Positions 49,906 through 57,706 of a stretch of DNA of 64,000 bases are shown piece after piece (positions within the stretch are counted from its first letter, which is position 1; each line of letters opens with the position of its first letter). The notes under the pieces are model-generated. The model saw nothing but the letters and a program-made list of their open reading frames with translations, was not told where the DNA came from and made no database searches. The translations under genes and the position numbers were made by a program. This stretch comes from Deltaproteobacteria bacterium (GTDB lineage Bacteria > Myxococcota_A > UBA9160 > SZUA-336): NCBI GenBank assembly GCA_029261925.1, contig JAJDAJ010000075.1, positions 19,810 to 83,809 of the forward strand, in the 5' to 3' direction.

Positions 49906-50259
49906 ATGCGAGTCAAGCGCGGCGTCACCAAGCACCGGCGCCACAAGAAGATCCTCAAGGCCGCGAAGGGCTTCCGCGGCTCGCGGAGCAAGCTGATCCG
50001 CCCGGCGCGGCTGGCCGTCGAGAAGAGCCTCGTCTACGCCTACCGCGATCGGCGGCAGCGCAAGCGGCAGTTCCATCGCCTGTGGATCACGCGGATCAAC
50101 GCCGCGGCGCGGCAGAACGAGCTCAGCTACAGCCGCCTGGTGCACGGTCTCAAGCAGGCCGGCGTCGAGGTCGACCGCAAGATCCTCGCCGATCTGGCCA
50201 TCAACGATCCGGAGGCCTTCGCCGAGCTGGCCGAGCTCGCCAAGTCCCAGGCCGCCTAG
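49906..50259 (+). CDS. rplT: 50S ribosomal protein L20
   Basis: A 117-residue 23S-rRNA-binding assembly protein, beginning [18 protein letters not shown] and containing the [19 protein letters not shown] core. Normal length. L20 represses its own operon in several bacteria by binding the leader; whether it does so here is unknown. ATG 49906, 13 bases after rpmI, with GAGGCAAG upstream. Confidence 0.98.
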   Translation: MRVKRGVTKHRRHKKILKAAKGFRGSRSKLIRPARLAVEKSLVYAYRDRRQRKRQFHRLWITRINAAARQNELSYSRLVHGLKQAGVEVDRKILADLAINDPEAFAELAELAKSQAA

Positions 50260-50272
50260 CGCCCCGCGCATC

Positions 50273-51265
50273 ATGGCGGGAGGCACCGAGAACCTCGAGG
50301 CGCTCGAGGCCGAGGCGCACGAGGCGATTGCCGCGGCCGGCAGCGTGCAGGCGCTGCGCGAGGTGCGGGCGCGCTTCCTCGGCCGCAAGGGCTCGATCGC
50401 CGCGCTGCTGCGCGGCATCGGCGCGCTCCAGCCCGACGAGCGCGGACCCGTAGGACAGGCCGTCAACGCCGCCAAGGAGCGCGTCGAGGCGCTGGCGCAG
50501 CAGCGCGAGGCCGCCATCGTCGGCGAGCAGCAGGCGCGCTCGGTCGCCGAGCATCGCCTCGACGTGACGCTGCCCGGAGCCGCGCCGCCGGTCGGTGGCC
50601 TGCACCCGGTAACGGTCGTCGAGTGCGAGATGATCGACTTCTTCACGGGCCTCGGCTTCTCGATCGAGGACGGCCCAGAGGTCGAGACGGAGTACAACTG
50701 CTTCGATGCGCTGAACATCGCGCCCGATCACCCGTCGCGGGACCTGCACGACACCTTCTTCGTCGAGGGTGGGCATGTGCTGCGCACGCACACCTCACCG
50801 GTGCAGATCCGTGCCATGACGGGCCGCACGCCTCCGTTCCGCTTCATCGCGCCCGGGCGCGTGTACCGTCACGACCACGACGCCACTCACGCGCCGATGT
50901 TCCACCAGATCGAGGGCTTCATGGTGGACCGCGACGTCACCATGGCGCACCTCAAGGGCGTGCTGCACGCGTTCGCGCGGCGCCTGTTCGGCGACGACGT
51001 GCGCGTGCGCTTCCGCGGGCACTTCTTCCCGTTCACCGAGCCGTCGGCCGAGATCGACTTCTGGTGGAACGACCGCTGGCTGGAGTGGGGCGGCTGCGGG
51101 ATGATCCACCCCCAGGTGCTGCGCAACTGCGGGATCGATCCGGAGCAGTGGCAGGGCTTCGCCTTCGGGATGGGCATCGACCGCACGGCCATGGACCGCT
51201 TCGGGATCCCGAACATCCACCTCATGCTCGACGGCGACGTGCGCGTGCTGGAACAGGTGCGATGA
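50273..51265 (+). CDS. pheS: Phenylalanyl-tRNA synthetase alpha subunit
   Basis: A 330-residue class II synthetase catalytic subunit. An N-terminal coiled coil (residues about 1-85) binds tRNA. Motif 2 lies around FRFIAPGRVYRHDHDATH and motif 3 around GFAFGMGIDRTAMDRFGI. The Phe pocket segment FHQIEGFMVD is intact. The ATG at 50273 is 13 bases after rplT. Its TGA overlaps the pheT ATG. Confidence 0.97.
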   Translation: MAGGTENLEALEAEAHEAIAAAGSVQALREVRARFLGRKGSIAALLRGIGALQPDERGPVGQAVNAAKERVEALAQQREAAIVGEQQARSVAEHRLDVTLPGAAPPVGGLHPVTVVECEMIDFFTGLGFSIEDGPEVETEYNCFDALNIAPDHPSRDLHDTFFVEGGHVLRTHTSPVQIRAMTGRTPPFRFIAPGRVYRHDHDATHAPMFHQIEGFMVDRDVTMAHLKGVLHAFARRLFGDDVRVRFRGHFFPFTEPSAEIDFWWNDRWLEWGGCGMIHPQVLRNCGIDPEQWQGFAFGMGIDRTAMDRFGIPNIHLMLDGDVRVLEQVR

Positions 51266-53664
51266 AGGTCCCGCTCGGCTGGCTGGCGGAGTGGATCGAC
51301 CTGCCGGCCTCGGTCGAGGAGCTCGAGGAGCGCCTCACGCTGGGCGGCCTCGAGATCGAGGGCATCGAGAAGACGGGCCCCGACCTCTCGGGCGTCATCG
51401 TCGGTCACGTCCTCGAGCGCCAGCCGCATCCCGACGCCGACCGCCTCTCGGTCTGCCGCGTCGACGTCGGTGGCGAAGAGCCGGTGGGCATCGTCTGCGG
51501 TGCGCCCAACGTGCGCGACGACCTGCGCGTGGCGGTGGTGCGACCCGGCAGCACGCTGCCCGACGGCACGCGGCTCAAGAAGACCAAGATCCGCGGTGTG
51601 GTCTCGCAGGGCATGATCTGCTCGGCGCGCGAGCTCGGGCTCGGCGACGACCATGACGGCATCCTGGAGCTTCCGGGCACCCCGGAGCCCGGCACGCCGC
51701 TGCATCAGGTCCTGGCCGCGGGCGACACGGTCGTGGACTTCGAGATCACGCCCAATCGCGGCGACTGGGCGTCGATGCTGGGCATGGCGCGCGAGGTCCG
51801 GACGCACTTCGGCGGCGAGCTGCGCTGGCCGGTGCTGGAGCCCCCCGAGACCGGCCCGCAGGCCTCCGGGGCGGTGCGCGTGTCGATCGAGGACGCGGGC
51901 GGCTGCCACCTCTACGCGGCGCGCCTGGTGCGCGGCGTGCGGGTCGGCCCCTCGCCGGCCTGGCTGCAGGAGCGGCTCGAGTCGGTGGGCCTGCGCCCGA
52001 TCAACAACGTGGTCGACGTGACCAACCTGGTGCTCCTGGAGCTCGGGCAGCCACTGCACGCCTTCGACCTGTCCACGCTGAGCGGTGGGGAGATCCGCGT
52101 GCGCGCGGCGTCCGCGGGCGAGAAGATCGTGACGCTCGACGGCCAGAGCCGCGAGCTGGAGACCGGGGACCTCGTGATCGCCGACGCCGAGCGGGCCGTC
52201 GCCGTTGCCGGGGTGATGGGCGGCGCCGAGACGGAGGTGCGGGAGAGCACGCGCGACGTGCTGATCGAGAGCGCGCACTTCGACGCCGTGCGCGTGCGGC
52301 GCACCGCGCGCCGGCTGGGCCTGCGCACCGATGCCTCGTACCGCTTCGAGCGCGGCGTCGACCCCGGGGGAGTGGGGCGCGCGGCCGACCGCTGCGCGCT
52401 GCTGCTGGCAGAGCTGGCGGGCGGCGAGGTCGCGCGAGGCCGGGTGGAGGTGAGGGGCACGTCCTTCGAGCACTGCGACGCGATACGGCTCGACCCGTCG
52501 CACCCGTCCCGCCTGCTGGGCGTCGAGATCTCCCGGGACGACGTGATCGACTGCCTGCAGCGCGTGGACGTCGGCGCGGTGGCCGCCGACGGCGATATCC
52601 TTTGCTGCTCGATCCCGAGCTGGCGCTCGGATCTGCGCATCCCCGAGGACCTGGTCGAGGAGGTCGGGCGTGTCTGGGGCTACGACCGCGTGCCCGAGAT
52701 GCTCCCCGCGGCACCGCTGCTCCCCGTCGCGATCCCGTCGCACCGCCGGGTCGCGGCCCGGGCGCGCGACGGCCTCTGCTCTGCCGGCCTGCTCGAGGTC
52801 CGCAGCGTTCCCATGAGCCCGGTCGACGATCCTGACGGGTTGCGCCTGGAGCCCGACGATCCGCGTCGCGCGACCGTTCGCCTGCTCAATCCCATCGTCG
52901 AGACCGAGCCGGAGCTGCGGACGCACCTGCTGCCGGGCCTGCTGAGGGCCGTCCGTCGCAACCTGGCCCGGCAGGTCGAGCAGGTGCGGCTCTTCGAGGT
53001 CGGACGCGCGTTCCTCGCGCGCCCCGGCGAGCTTCCCGCCGAGCCCGAGGCGGCCGTGGCGGTGCTGGCCGGCGCAGCCCGCGCCACGCTCTGGGGCGGC
53101 GACCCGCCGCCGCTGTTCTTCCAGGCTCGTGGCGTCGCGGAGCGCGTGCTCGGCGAGCTGGGTCAGACGTCGACGCTGCGGGCCGGTGGGGATGCGCCGT
53201 GGCTGCACCCGGGCGCACAGGCCGAGCTGCTCGTGGGCAAGCGGCCCGTCGGGCGCGTGGGCGAGCTGCACCCCGGGGTCGCGGCGCACCACGGAATCGG
53301 GGTGCCCTGCGCCGTGGTCGAGCTGGACCTCGACGCGATCGACGCGCTGGGTAGCAGCCAGGCCCGCTTCGTGGGCGTGTCGGCTTACCCCGCGTCGCGT
53401 CGCGACATGGCGGTCATCCTGGCCGCCGACCAGCCGGCGGGCGACGTGCTGGACGCGATTCGCACTGCCGGGGGCAAGCTCCTGGCAGACGTGGAGCTCT
53501 TCGACCGATACGAGGGAGAGGGCATTCCCGACGGCCGGGTGAGCCTGGCGTTCAGGCTGACCTTCCAGCACCTCGATCGGACGCTGACCGACGACGAGGT
53601 GGGCAAGACGGCCGCCAAGATCGTCCGGATGCTCGAACACCGCTTCGGGGGCGAGCTGCGCTAG
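51262..53664 (+). CDS. pheT: Phenylalanyl-tRNA synthetase beta subunit
   Basis: An 800-residue subunit of the alpha2-beta2 enzyme, full bacterial length. It has an N-terminal tRNA-binding OB domain (residues about 40-150, HPDADRLSVCRVDVGG) and B3/B4 editing domains (about 210-390, GLRPINNVVDVTNLVLLE). B5 and a catalytic-like domain follow. The C-terminal FDX-ACB anticodon-binding domain is about 705-800 (YPASRRDMAVILAAD and SLAFRLTFQHLDRTL). ATG 51262 overlaps the pheS stop. Confidence 0.97.
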   Translation: MKVPLGWLAEWIDLPASVEELEERLTLGGLEIEGIEKTGPDLSGVIVGHVLERQPHPDADRLSVCRVDVGGEEPVGIVCGAPNVRDDLRVAVVRPGSTLPDGTRLKKTKIRGVVSQGMICSARELGLGDDHDGILELPGTPEPGTPLHQVLAAGDTVVDFEITPNRGDWASMLGMAREVRTHFGGELRWPVLEPPETGPQASGAVRVSIEDAGGCHLYAARLVRGVRVGPSPAWLQERLESVGLRPINNVVDVTNLVLLELGQPLHAFDLSTLSGGEIRVRAASAGEKIVTLDGQSRELETGDLVIADAERAVAVAGVMGGAETEVRESTRDVLIESAHFDAVRVRRTARRLGLRTDASYRFERGVDPGGVGRAADRCALLLAELAGGEVARGRVEVRGTSFEHCDAIRLDPSHPSRLLGVEISRDDVIDCLQRVDVGAVAADGDILCCSIPSWRSDLRIPEDLVEEVGRVWGYDRVPEMLPAAPLLPVAIPSHRRVAARARDGLCSAGLLEVRSVPMSPVDDPDGLRLEPDDPRRATVRLLNPIVETEPELRTHLLPGLLRAVRRNLARQVEQVRLFEVGRAFLARPGELPAEPEAAVAVLAGAARATLWGGDPPPLFFQARGVAERVLGELGQTSTLRAGGDAPWLHPGAQAELLVGKRPVGRVGELHPGVAAHHGIGVPCAVVELDLDAIDALGSSQARFVGVSAYPASRRDMAVILAADQPAGDVLDAIRTAGGKLLADVELFDRYEGEGIPDGRVSLAFRLTFQHLDRTLTDDEVGKTAAKIVRMLEHRFGGELR

Positions 53665-53687
53665 CTCGCCCGGGGAAGGAGACCGAG

Positions 53688-54002
53688 ATGACCAAGGCAG
53701 ACATCGTCGAGAGCATCTACGAGCGCGTGGGATTCTCCAAGAAGGAGTCGGCGGAGCTCGTCGAGACCGTGTTCGAGGTCATCAAGGAGGCCCTGGTCAG
53801 CGGTGAGAAGGTCAAGTTCTCGGGCTTCGGGAACTTCATCGTGCGCGAGAAGAACGCTCGCAAGGGTCGCAATCCACAGACCGGCGAGGAGATCCAGCTC
53901 GAGGCCCGCCGCGTGCTGACCTTCAAGCCCAGCCTGGTGCTGAAGAACGAGCTGAACGAGGCACCCGTGAGCGACGAGGAGCGCGCGCGGGCGAGCCACT
54001 GA
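53688..54002 (+). CDS. ihfA: Integration host factor alpha subunit (HU/IHF family)
   Basis: A 104-residue DNA-bending protein, classed as IHF-alpha by position after pheT and by sequence: MTKADIVESIYERVGFSKKE, GFGNFIVREKNARKGRNPQTGEEI, where the Pro in RNPQTG intercalates DNA. A short C-terminal extension (DEERARASH) exceeds typical IHF-alpha by a few residues. GGAAGGAG lies before ATG 53688. pheST-ihfA-merR is a conserved proteobacterial order. Confidence 0.95.
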   Translation: MTKADIVESIYERVGFSKKESAELVETVFEVIKEALVSGEKVKFSGFGNFIVREKNARKGRNPQTGEEIQLEARRVLTFKPSLVLKNELNEAPVSDEERARASH

Positions 54003-54050
54003 TCCCCGGTTCCTGCTAGACTCCCGCATACTGCGGCCGAGGGGGGCGGC

Positions 54051-54416
54051 ATGTCGGAGATACAGCAGATCCTCGACGGGATTCCCGAGAAGACCTACTA
54101 CCGCATCGGCGAGGTCGCTCGGATCACCGGGGTCAAGGCCTACGTGCTTCGTTTCTGGGAAACGGAGTTCAAGATGATGGCCCCGCCCAAGTCCCGGTCG
54201 AAGCAGCGCATGTACCGGCGCAAGGACATCGAGATGATCCTGCGCATCAAGCATCTCCTCTACGAGGAGAAGTTCACGATCGCCGGCGCGCGCAAGCACC
54301 TGCAACAGCTCGCACGCGGCGAGCGAGAGGAAGCCGGACCGGGCGCCGTGTCGGGGCTCGCGGAGCTCCGACGCGAGCTCGCCGACCTGCGAGAGCTGGT
54401 CTCCGGCGCCTGGTAG
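54051..54416 (+). CDS. MerR-family transcriptional regulator
   Basis: A 121-residue MerR-type protein. A winged helix-turn-helix occupies residues 15-85 (YYRIGEVARITGVKAYVLRFWETEF, then RMYRRKDIEMILRIKHLL). A short coiled-coil dimerisation tail follows (residues about 95-121, LAELRRELADLREL). There are no metal-binding cysteines, so it is not a metal sensor. This type regularly follows ihfA in proteobacteria; its targets are poorly known. A CTAGACT hexamer 30 bases upstream resembles a -10 element. Confidence 0.92.
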   Translation: MSEIQQILDGIPEKTYYRIGEVARITGVKAYVLRFWETEFKMMAPPKSRSKQRMYRRKDIEMILRIKHLLYEEKFTIAGARKHLQQLARGEREEAGPGAVSGLAELRRELADLRELVSGAW

Positions 54417-54452
54417 CCCGGCCGGGCGCGCGCCCTCCGGGACCGCGGACGC

Positions 54453-54482
54453 GGGCGGCGGATCGGAAGCGACCCGCCGCCC
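54453..54482. terminator. Bidirectional hairpin between merR and the histone-like gene
   Basis: Perfect 9-bp stem GGGCGGCGG / CCGCCGCCC with a 12-base loop in the 72-base gap between convergent genes. There is no U tract on either strand; position is the main support. Confidence 0.5.
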
Positions 54483-54488
54483 GGCGGG

Positions 54489-55148
54489 TCAGCGGTTGAG
54501 CAGCAGCTGGCGCCGGCGCGCGAGCGCCGCGGCGATCGGGTTGATCTCCGCCGGACCCGGAACCGGGGCGGGCGAACTGGGTGCGGTAGCTGCCGCAGCG
54601 GGCCGGGGTGCGGACGCCGGCTTGCGGGCCGCCTTCCGGGGCGCGGCCTTCTTCCGGGTCGTCTTCTTCCCGGCCGCCTTCTTTCGCGGGGTCGCCTTCT
54701 TCCGGGCGGCCTTCTTGCGTCCGGCCTTCTTTCGAGTGGTCTTCTTGCGTCCGGCCTTCTTGCGTCCGGCCTTCTTTCGAGTGGTCTTCTTGCGGGCGGC
54801 CTTCCTGCGTCCAGCCTTCTTTCGAGTGGTCTTCTTGCGGGCGGCCTTCCTGCGTCCAGCCTTCTTTCGAGTGGTCTTCTTGCGGGCGGCCTTCTTGCGT
54901 CCGGCCTTCTTTCGAGTGGCCTTCTTCCGGGTGGCCTTCCTGCGTCCGGCCTTCTTTCGAGTGGCCTTCTTCCGGGTGGCCTTCTTCCGGGTGGCCTTCC
55001 TGCGAGTGGCCTTCTTGCGTCCGGCCTTCTTCCGGGTGGCCTTCTTGCGAGTGGCCTTCTTGCGCCCGGCCTTTTTCCGAGTGGCCTTCCTGCGTCCGGC
55101 CTTCTTTCGCGTGGCCTTCTTCCGCGTCGACTTCTTGCGAGCTGCCAT
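54489..55148 (-). CDS. Histone H1-like Lys/Arg/Ala repeat DNA-binding protein
   Basis: A 219-residue, extremely basic, low-complexity protein. From residue 4 to about 165 it is made of repeats such as KKATRKKAGRKKATRKK, resembling eukaryotic H1 tails and bacterial AlgP/Hc1-like proteins that compact DNA. The C-terminal about 50 residues are Ala/Pro-rich and end ALARRRQLLLNR. ATG 55148 is chosen (nine bases from a GGGGGG Shine-Dalgarno); ATG 55157 is an alternative. It has its own TATACT -10 at 55190-55195 and is divergent from the ankyrin gene. Repeat number probably varies between strains. Confidence 0.85.
   Translation of the reverse strand: MAARKKSTRKKATRKKAGRRKATRKKAGRKKATRKKATRKKAGRKKATRRKATRKKATRKKATRKKAGRRKATRKKATRKKAGRKKAARKKTTRKKAGRRKAARKKTTRKKAGRRKAARKKTTRKKAGRKKAGRKKTTRKKAGRKKAARKKATPRKKAAGKKTTRKKAAPRKAARKPASAPRPAAAATAPSSPAPVPGPAEINPIAAALARRRQLLLNR
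54781..54915. repeat. 45-bp tandem repeat inside the histone-like gene
   Basis: Two identical 45-bp copies (54781-54825 and 54826-54870) and a third with a few changes (54871-54915), each encoding 15 residues in frame. Copy-number change by slippage would preserve the reading frame. Confidence 0.9.
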
Positions 55149-55189
55149 CTGCTCCATCCCCCCAAAGGTGCGATCACTTTCGCTCGCCG

Positions 55190-55245
55190 AGTATAGCTGG
55201 CCGTGCGCGGCCTGCGCACCGCTTCCTGCACATCGCCTGCACATC
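55190..55245 (-). promoter_or_regulatory. Promoter region of the histone-like gene with 11-bp direct repeats
   Basis: On the minus strand a TATACT -10 (55190-55195) lies at a suitable distance from TGCGCA (55213-55218), a weak -35. Just upstream, CCTGCACATC occurs twice (55225-55234 and 55236-55245; plus-strand reading) with an 11-base period. A degenerate third copy (CCTGCGCACC) is at 55211-55220. Eleven-base direct repeats just upstream of a -35 are typical of OmpR/PhoB-type activator sites. Confidence 0.5.
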
Positions 55246-55263
55246 CGCTGCGGGCGGGTTTCA

Positions 55264-55290
55264 TGGCCGCGAGCGGCCAGGGCGTATACT
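55264..55290 (+). promoter_or_regulatory. Ankyrin-gene promoter -10 with upstream dyad
   Basis: TATACT (55285-55290) is a 5-of-6 match to the -10, 44 bases before the ankyrin ATG. A 16-base dyad TGGCCGC-GA-GCGGCCA (55264-55279) lies just upstream, where a repressor would block polymerase. No good -35 is visible. Confidence 0.45.
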
Positions 55291-55333
55291 CGCGGAGCTG
55301 CGCCGGGGGGCGTGGCCCGGAGGGAGACCAGGC

Positions 55334-56278
55334 ATGATCACGGCACGCGGCGCGCGAGCGCTCGTGCTGGTCGCGGCGTGCGCGATGGGCGCCGCGTCCA
55401 CGAGCGGGCTCGAGCTCCCCGACGCGCTGCTGGCGGCCGTCGACACGGGTGACGTCGCGCGAGCGCGCGATCTGCTCATGCTCGGCGGGGATCCGGACGC
55501 CGCCGATGCCCGGGGCAGGCTCCCGCTGGCCGCGGCGGCGGGGACGGGCAACGGAGCGCTCGTCCGGCTCCTGATCGACGCGGGCGCGGATCCCACGCGG
55601 CACGATGCGAGCGGTGAGCCCGCTCTACACCACGCCGCGCGCGCGGGCGAGCCGCGCGTCGTGCGCCTGCTGCTCGATGCGGGCTGCAGCCCGGCGACCG
55701 CGGCCGGCCCGGGAGAGCTGACCCCCCTGCACGTGTCCGCGGCAGCGGACCGGCTCGACGTGGCGCGCATCCTGCTCGATCGCGGTGTGTCGCCCGACGT
55801 GCCCGACGCCTCGGGGCGCACGCCGCTGCATCACGCGGCGCGCACGGGGGCAGGCAGCGTGGCCGACCTCTTGCTGGTGCGCGGTGCGCGCACCGACGAG
55901 CCCGATGGCGAGGGGCACACCCCGCTGTGGCTGGCTCTCGAGGGCGGGGACCTCGAGCTCGCGCGGCTGCTGCTCCTGCGCGGCGCCTCGCTGGAGGTGC
56001 GCGATCGCCGTGGGCGGCAGCTCCTGCACGCCGCCGTCGAGGCCCGGCGCGCCGGGGCCGTCGAGTGGCTTCTCGGGCAGCGAGGCACCGACGTCGACGC
56101 CCCGGGGCCGGAGGGCGCGACGCCGCTGCACCTGGCGGCGCATGGCGGCCACGTCGAGATCGTGCGCCTGCTGCTCGCGGCGGGGGGCGATCCCGCGCTC
56201 CGGGACGATCACGGCCGCACGCCGGCCGATCGGGCACGGGCACGCCGCATGGGCCGGGTGGCCGAGCTGCTGCGCTAG
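55334..56278 (+). CDS. Exported ankyrin-repeat protein
   Basis: A 314-residue protein with a signal peptide (residues 1-26, RALVLVAACAMGAASTSG). Eight ankyrin repeats follow, covering nearly all the rest (for example GEPALHHAARAGEPRVVRLLLDAG, GRTPLHHAARTGAGSVADLLL, GATPLHLAAHGGHVEIVRLLL). The first repeat sits on the mature N-terminus and the last ends near the stop. Ankyrin arrays bind proteins; the partner is unknown. ATG 55334 follows GGAGGGAG. Its stop overlaps the stop of the convergent PilZ gene by two bases. Confidence 0.88.
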   Translation: MITARGARALVLVAACAMGAASTSGLELPDALLAAVDTGDVARARDLLMLGGDPDAADARGRLPLAAAAGTGNGALVRLLIDAGADPTRHDASGEPALHHAARAGEPRVVRLLLDAGCSPATAAGPGELTPLHVSAAADRLDVARILLDRGVSPDVPDASGRTPLHHAARTGAGSVADLLLVRGARTDEPDGEGHTPLWLALEGGDLELARLLLLRGASLEVRDRRGRQLLHAAVEARRAGAVEWLLGQRGTDVDAPGPEGATPLHLAAHGGHVEIVRLLLAAGGDPALRDDHGRTPADRARARRMGRVAELLR

Positions 56279-56616
56279 TCGGCCCGGCTGTCGATGTAGC
56301 TCTGGATCACGCGCTGCGCAGACGGGCTGAGCGTGACGAACTTCAGACCGATCGTGTGCAGACCCGCGGCGGCGCCCTTGGTCTGGTCCGAGCGGCACCA
56401 GACCACCTCGCCGTAGATGTTCAGCGGGGTTTCGTCGAGCGTGAAGTTCAGCGCGACGAAGCCCCCGACGCGCTCCTTGCGCTCCGACATCAGGCACAGG
56501 CCGGTCGTGGAGATGTCGATCGCGCCGTAGATGCCCGCCTCGACGTCGTCCGCGCGGACGACGACCACGTCGAGTGGGATCCGCGCCGCGCGCGGTGTGG
56601 GTTCTGCGGTCGACAA
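56275..56616 (-). CDS. Small PilZ-domain protein
   Basis: A 113-residue PilZ domain: RIPLDVVVVRAD, then the D-x-S-x-x-G motif as AIDISTTGLCLMSE (about residues 32-45) and the closing GLKFVTLSPSAQRVIQSYI. The N-terminal RxxxR cyclic-di-GMP arginines are only partly present (PRAARIPLDV), so binding is uncertain. The TTG at 56616 has GGAGGATCC just upstream. Second PilZ gene in the window. Confidence 0.85.
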   Translation of the reverse strand: MSTAEPTPRAARIPLDVVVVRADDVEAGIYGAIDISTTGLCLMSERKERVGGFVALNFTLDETPLNIYGEVVWCRSDQTKGAAAGLHTIGLKFVTLSPSAQRVIQSYIDSRAD

Positions 56617-56719
56617 GGATCCTCCGCTGCCCCGTGCTCATCGGCCCGACCCACCGGGCGACTGTAGTCGGCGCGGTCGGCCCGGATCCGCTATCCCTTG
56701 CCGCCGGGGGAGGGCGAGG

Positions 56720-57706
56720 TTGGACTCGCACGACACGCGCGGCGTCAGCCCGCTGCTGCTGGCGCGGGCCGCCCTCGGCGGACTGCTCATGGGCCTGGCG
56801 AACCTGGTCCCGGGGATCAGCGGCGGCACCATGCTGCTCGCGGCCGGCGTCTACCCCGCGTTCATCGACGGGGTCGCCGAGCTGACCAGCCTGCGGCTCC
56901 GCCTGCGGCCACTGGCGCTGGTGGGCACGGTCGCCGCGGCGGCGGCGCTGGCGATCCTGCTGCTCGCGGGTTCGGTGCGGCTCCTGGTCGTCGAGCATCG
57001 CTGGGTCATGTACAGCCTGTTCATCGGTCTGACGCTGGGCGGCGCGCCGCTGGTGTGGCGCATGCTGCGCCCGCCGACGCCGGCCGTCTGGGCGGGGGTG
57101 GCCGCGGGTCTGACGCTGATGCTGCTGATGATCGCCGGGCTCGGGGGCGACGCGGGCGGCGAGCGCAGCACGGCGCTGCTGCTGCTGTCGGGCCTGGCCG
57201 GCGCCTCGGCGATGATCCTGCCCGGCGTCAGCGGGGGCTATCTGCTGCTGCTGCTCGGGCAGTACGAGGTGATCCTCGGCGCGATCGACGCCATCAAGAG
57301 GGGTCTGCTCGCCGCGCCGCCCGATGTCGAGGGGATCGGCGCCGCGATGGGGATCGCGGTTCCCGTCGGCGTCGGCGTGCTGATCGGTGTGGTCGGCGTG
57401 AGCCACGGCCTGCGCTGGCTGCTGCGGCACCACGCCGCCCCCACGCTCGGCGCCCTGCTGGGCCTGCTGCTCGGCGCGGTGATCGGCCTGTGGCCCTTCC
57501 AGCAGCCGCGCCAGCCGCGGGCCGGCGAGCTGCACGCCGGCCGGGTCCTGGACGCGGCGCAGGCCGCGGCGCTGCCGCGCGACGACTGGCCGCTGGAGCG
57601 CTTCCGCCCGTCACCCGTCCAGGTCGGCGGCGCGCTCGGGCTGATCGCGGCCGGCCTGGGCGTGACCCTGGCGCTGGGCCGCCTGGGCGGGGAGCCGGCG
57701 CCGTGA
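56720..57706 (+). CDS. DUF368 membrane protein, undecaprenyl-phosphate translocase (PopT family)
   Basis: A 328-residue polytopic membrane protein with about eight hydrophobic segments. The DUF368 signatures are LVPGISGGT (about residues 28-36) and MILPGVSGGYLLLLLGQY (about 170-187), duplicated half-site motifs. DUF368 proteins were recently shown to recycle undecaprenyl phosphate across the membrane for cell-wall synthesis; that role is taken from the family. Start TTG 56720 with GGGGGAGG upstream. Its stop overlaps the MscS-family start, so the two are coupled. Confidence 0.88.
   Translation: MDSHDTRGVSPLLLARAALGGLLMGLANLVPGISGGTMLLAAGVYPAFIDGVAELTSLRLRLRPLALVGTVAAAAALAILLLAGSVRLLVVEHRWVMYSLFIGLTLGGAPLVWRMLRPPTPAVWAGVAAGLTLMLLMIAGLGGDAGGERSTALLLLSGLAGASAMILPGVSGGYLLLLLGQYEVILGAIDAIKRGLLAAPPDVEGIGAAMGIAVPVGVGVLIGVVGVSHGLRWLLRHHAAPTLGALLGLLLGAVIGLWPFQQPRQPRAGELHAGRVLDAAQAAALPRDDWPLERFRPSPVQVGGALGLIAAGLGVTLALGRLGGEPAP

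Noticed and set aside
54600..55140. CRISPR-like array
   Set aside because: The repeats are contiguous 15-, 30- and 45-bp tandem units in frame inside a Lys/Arg protein gene, with no spacers.
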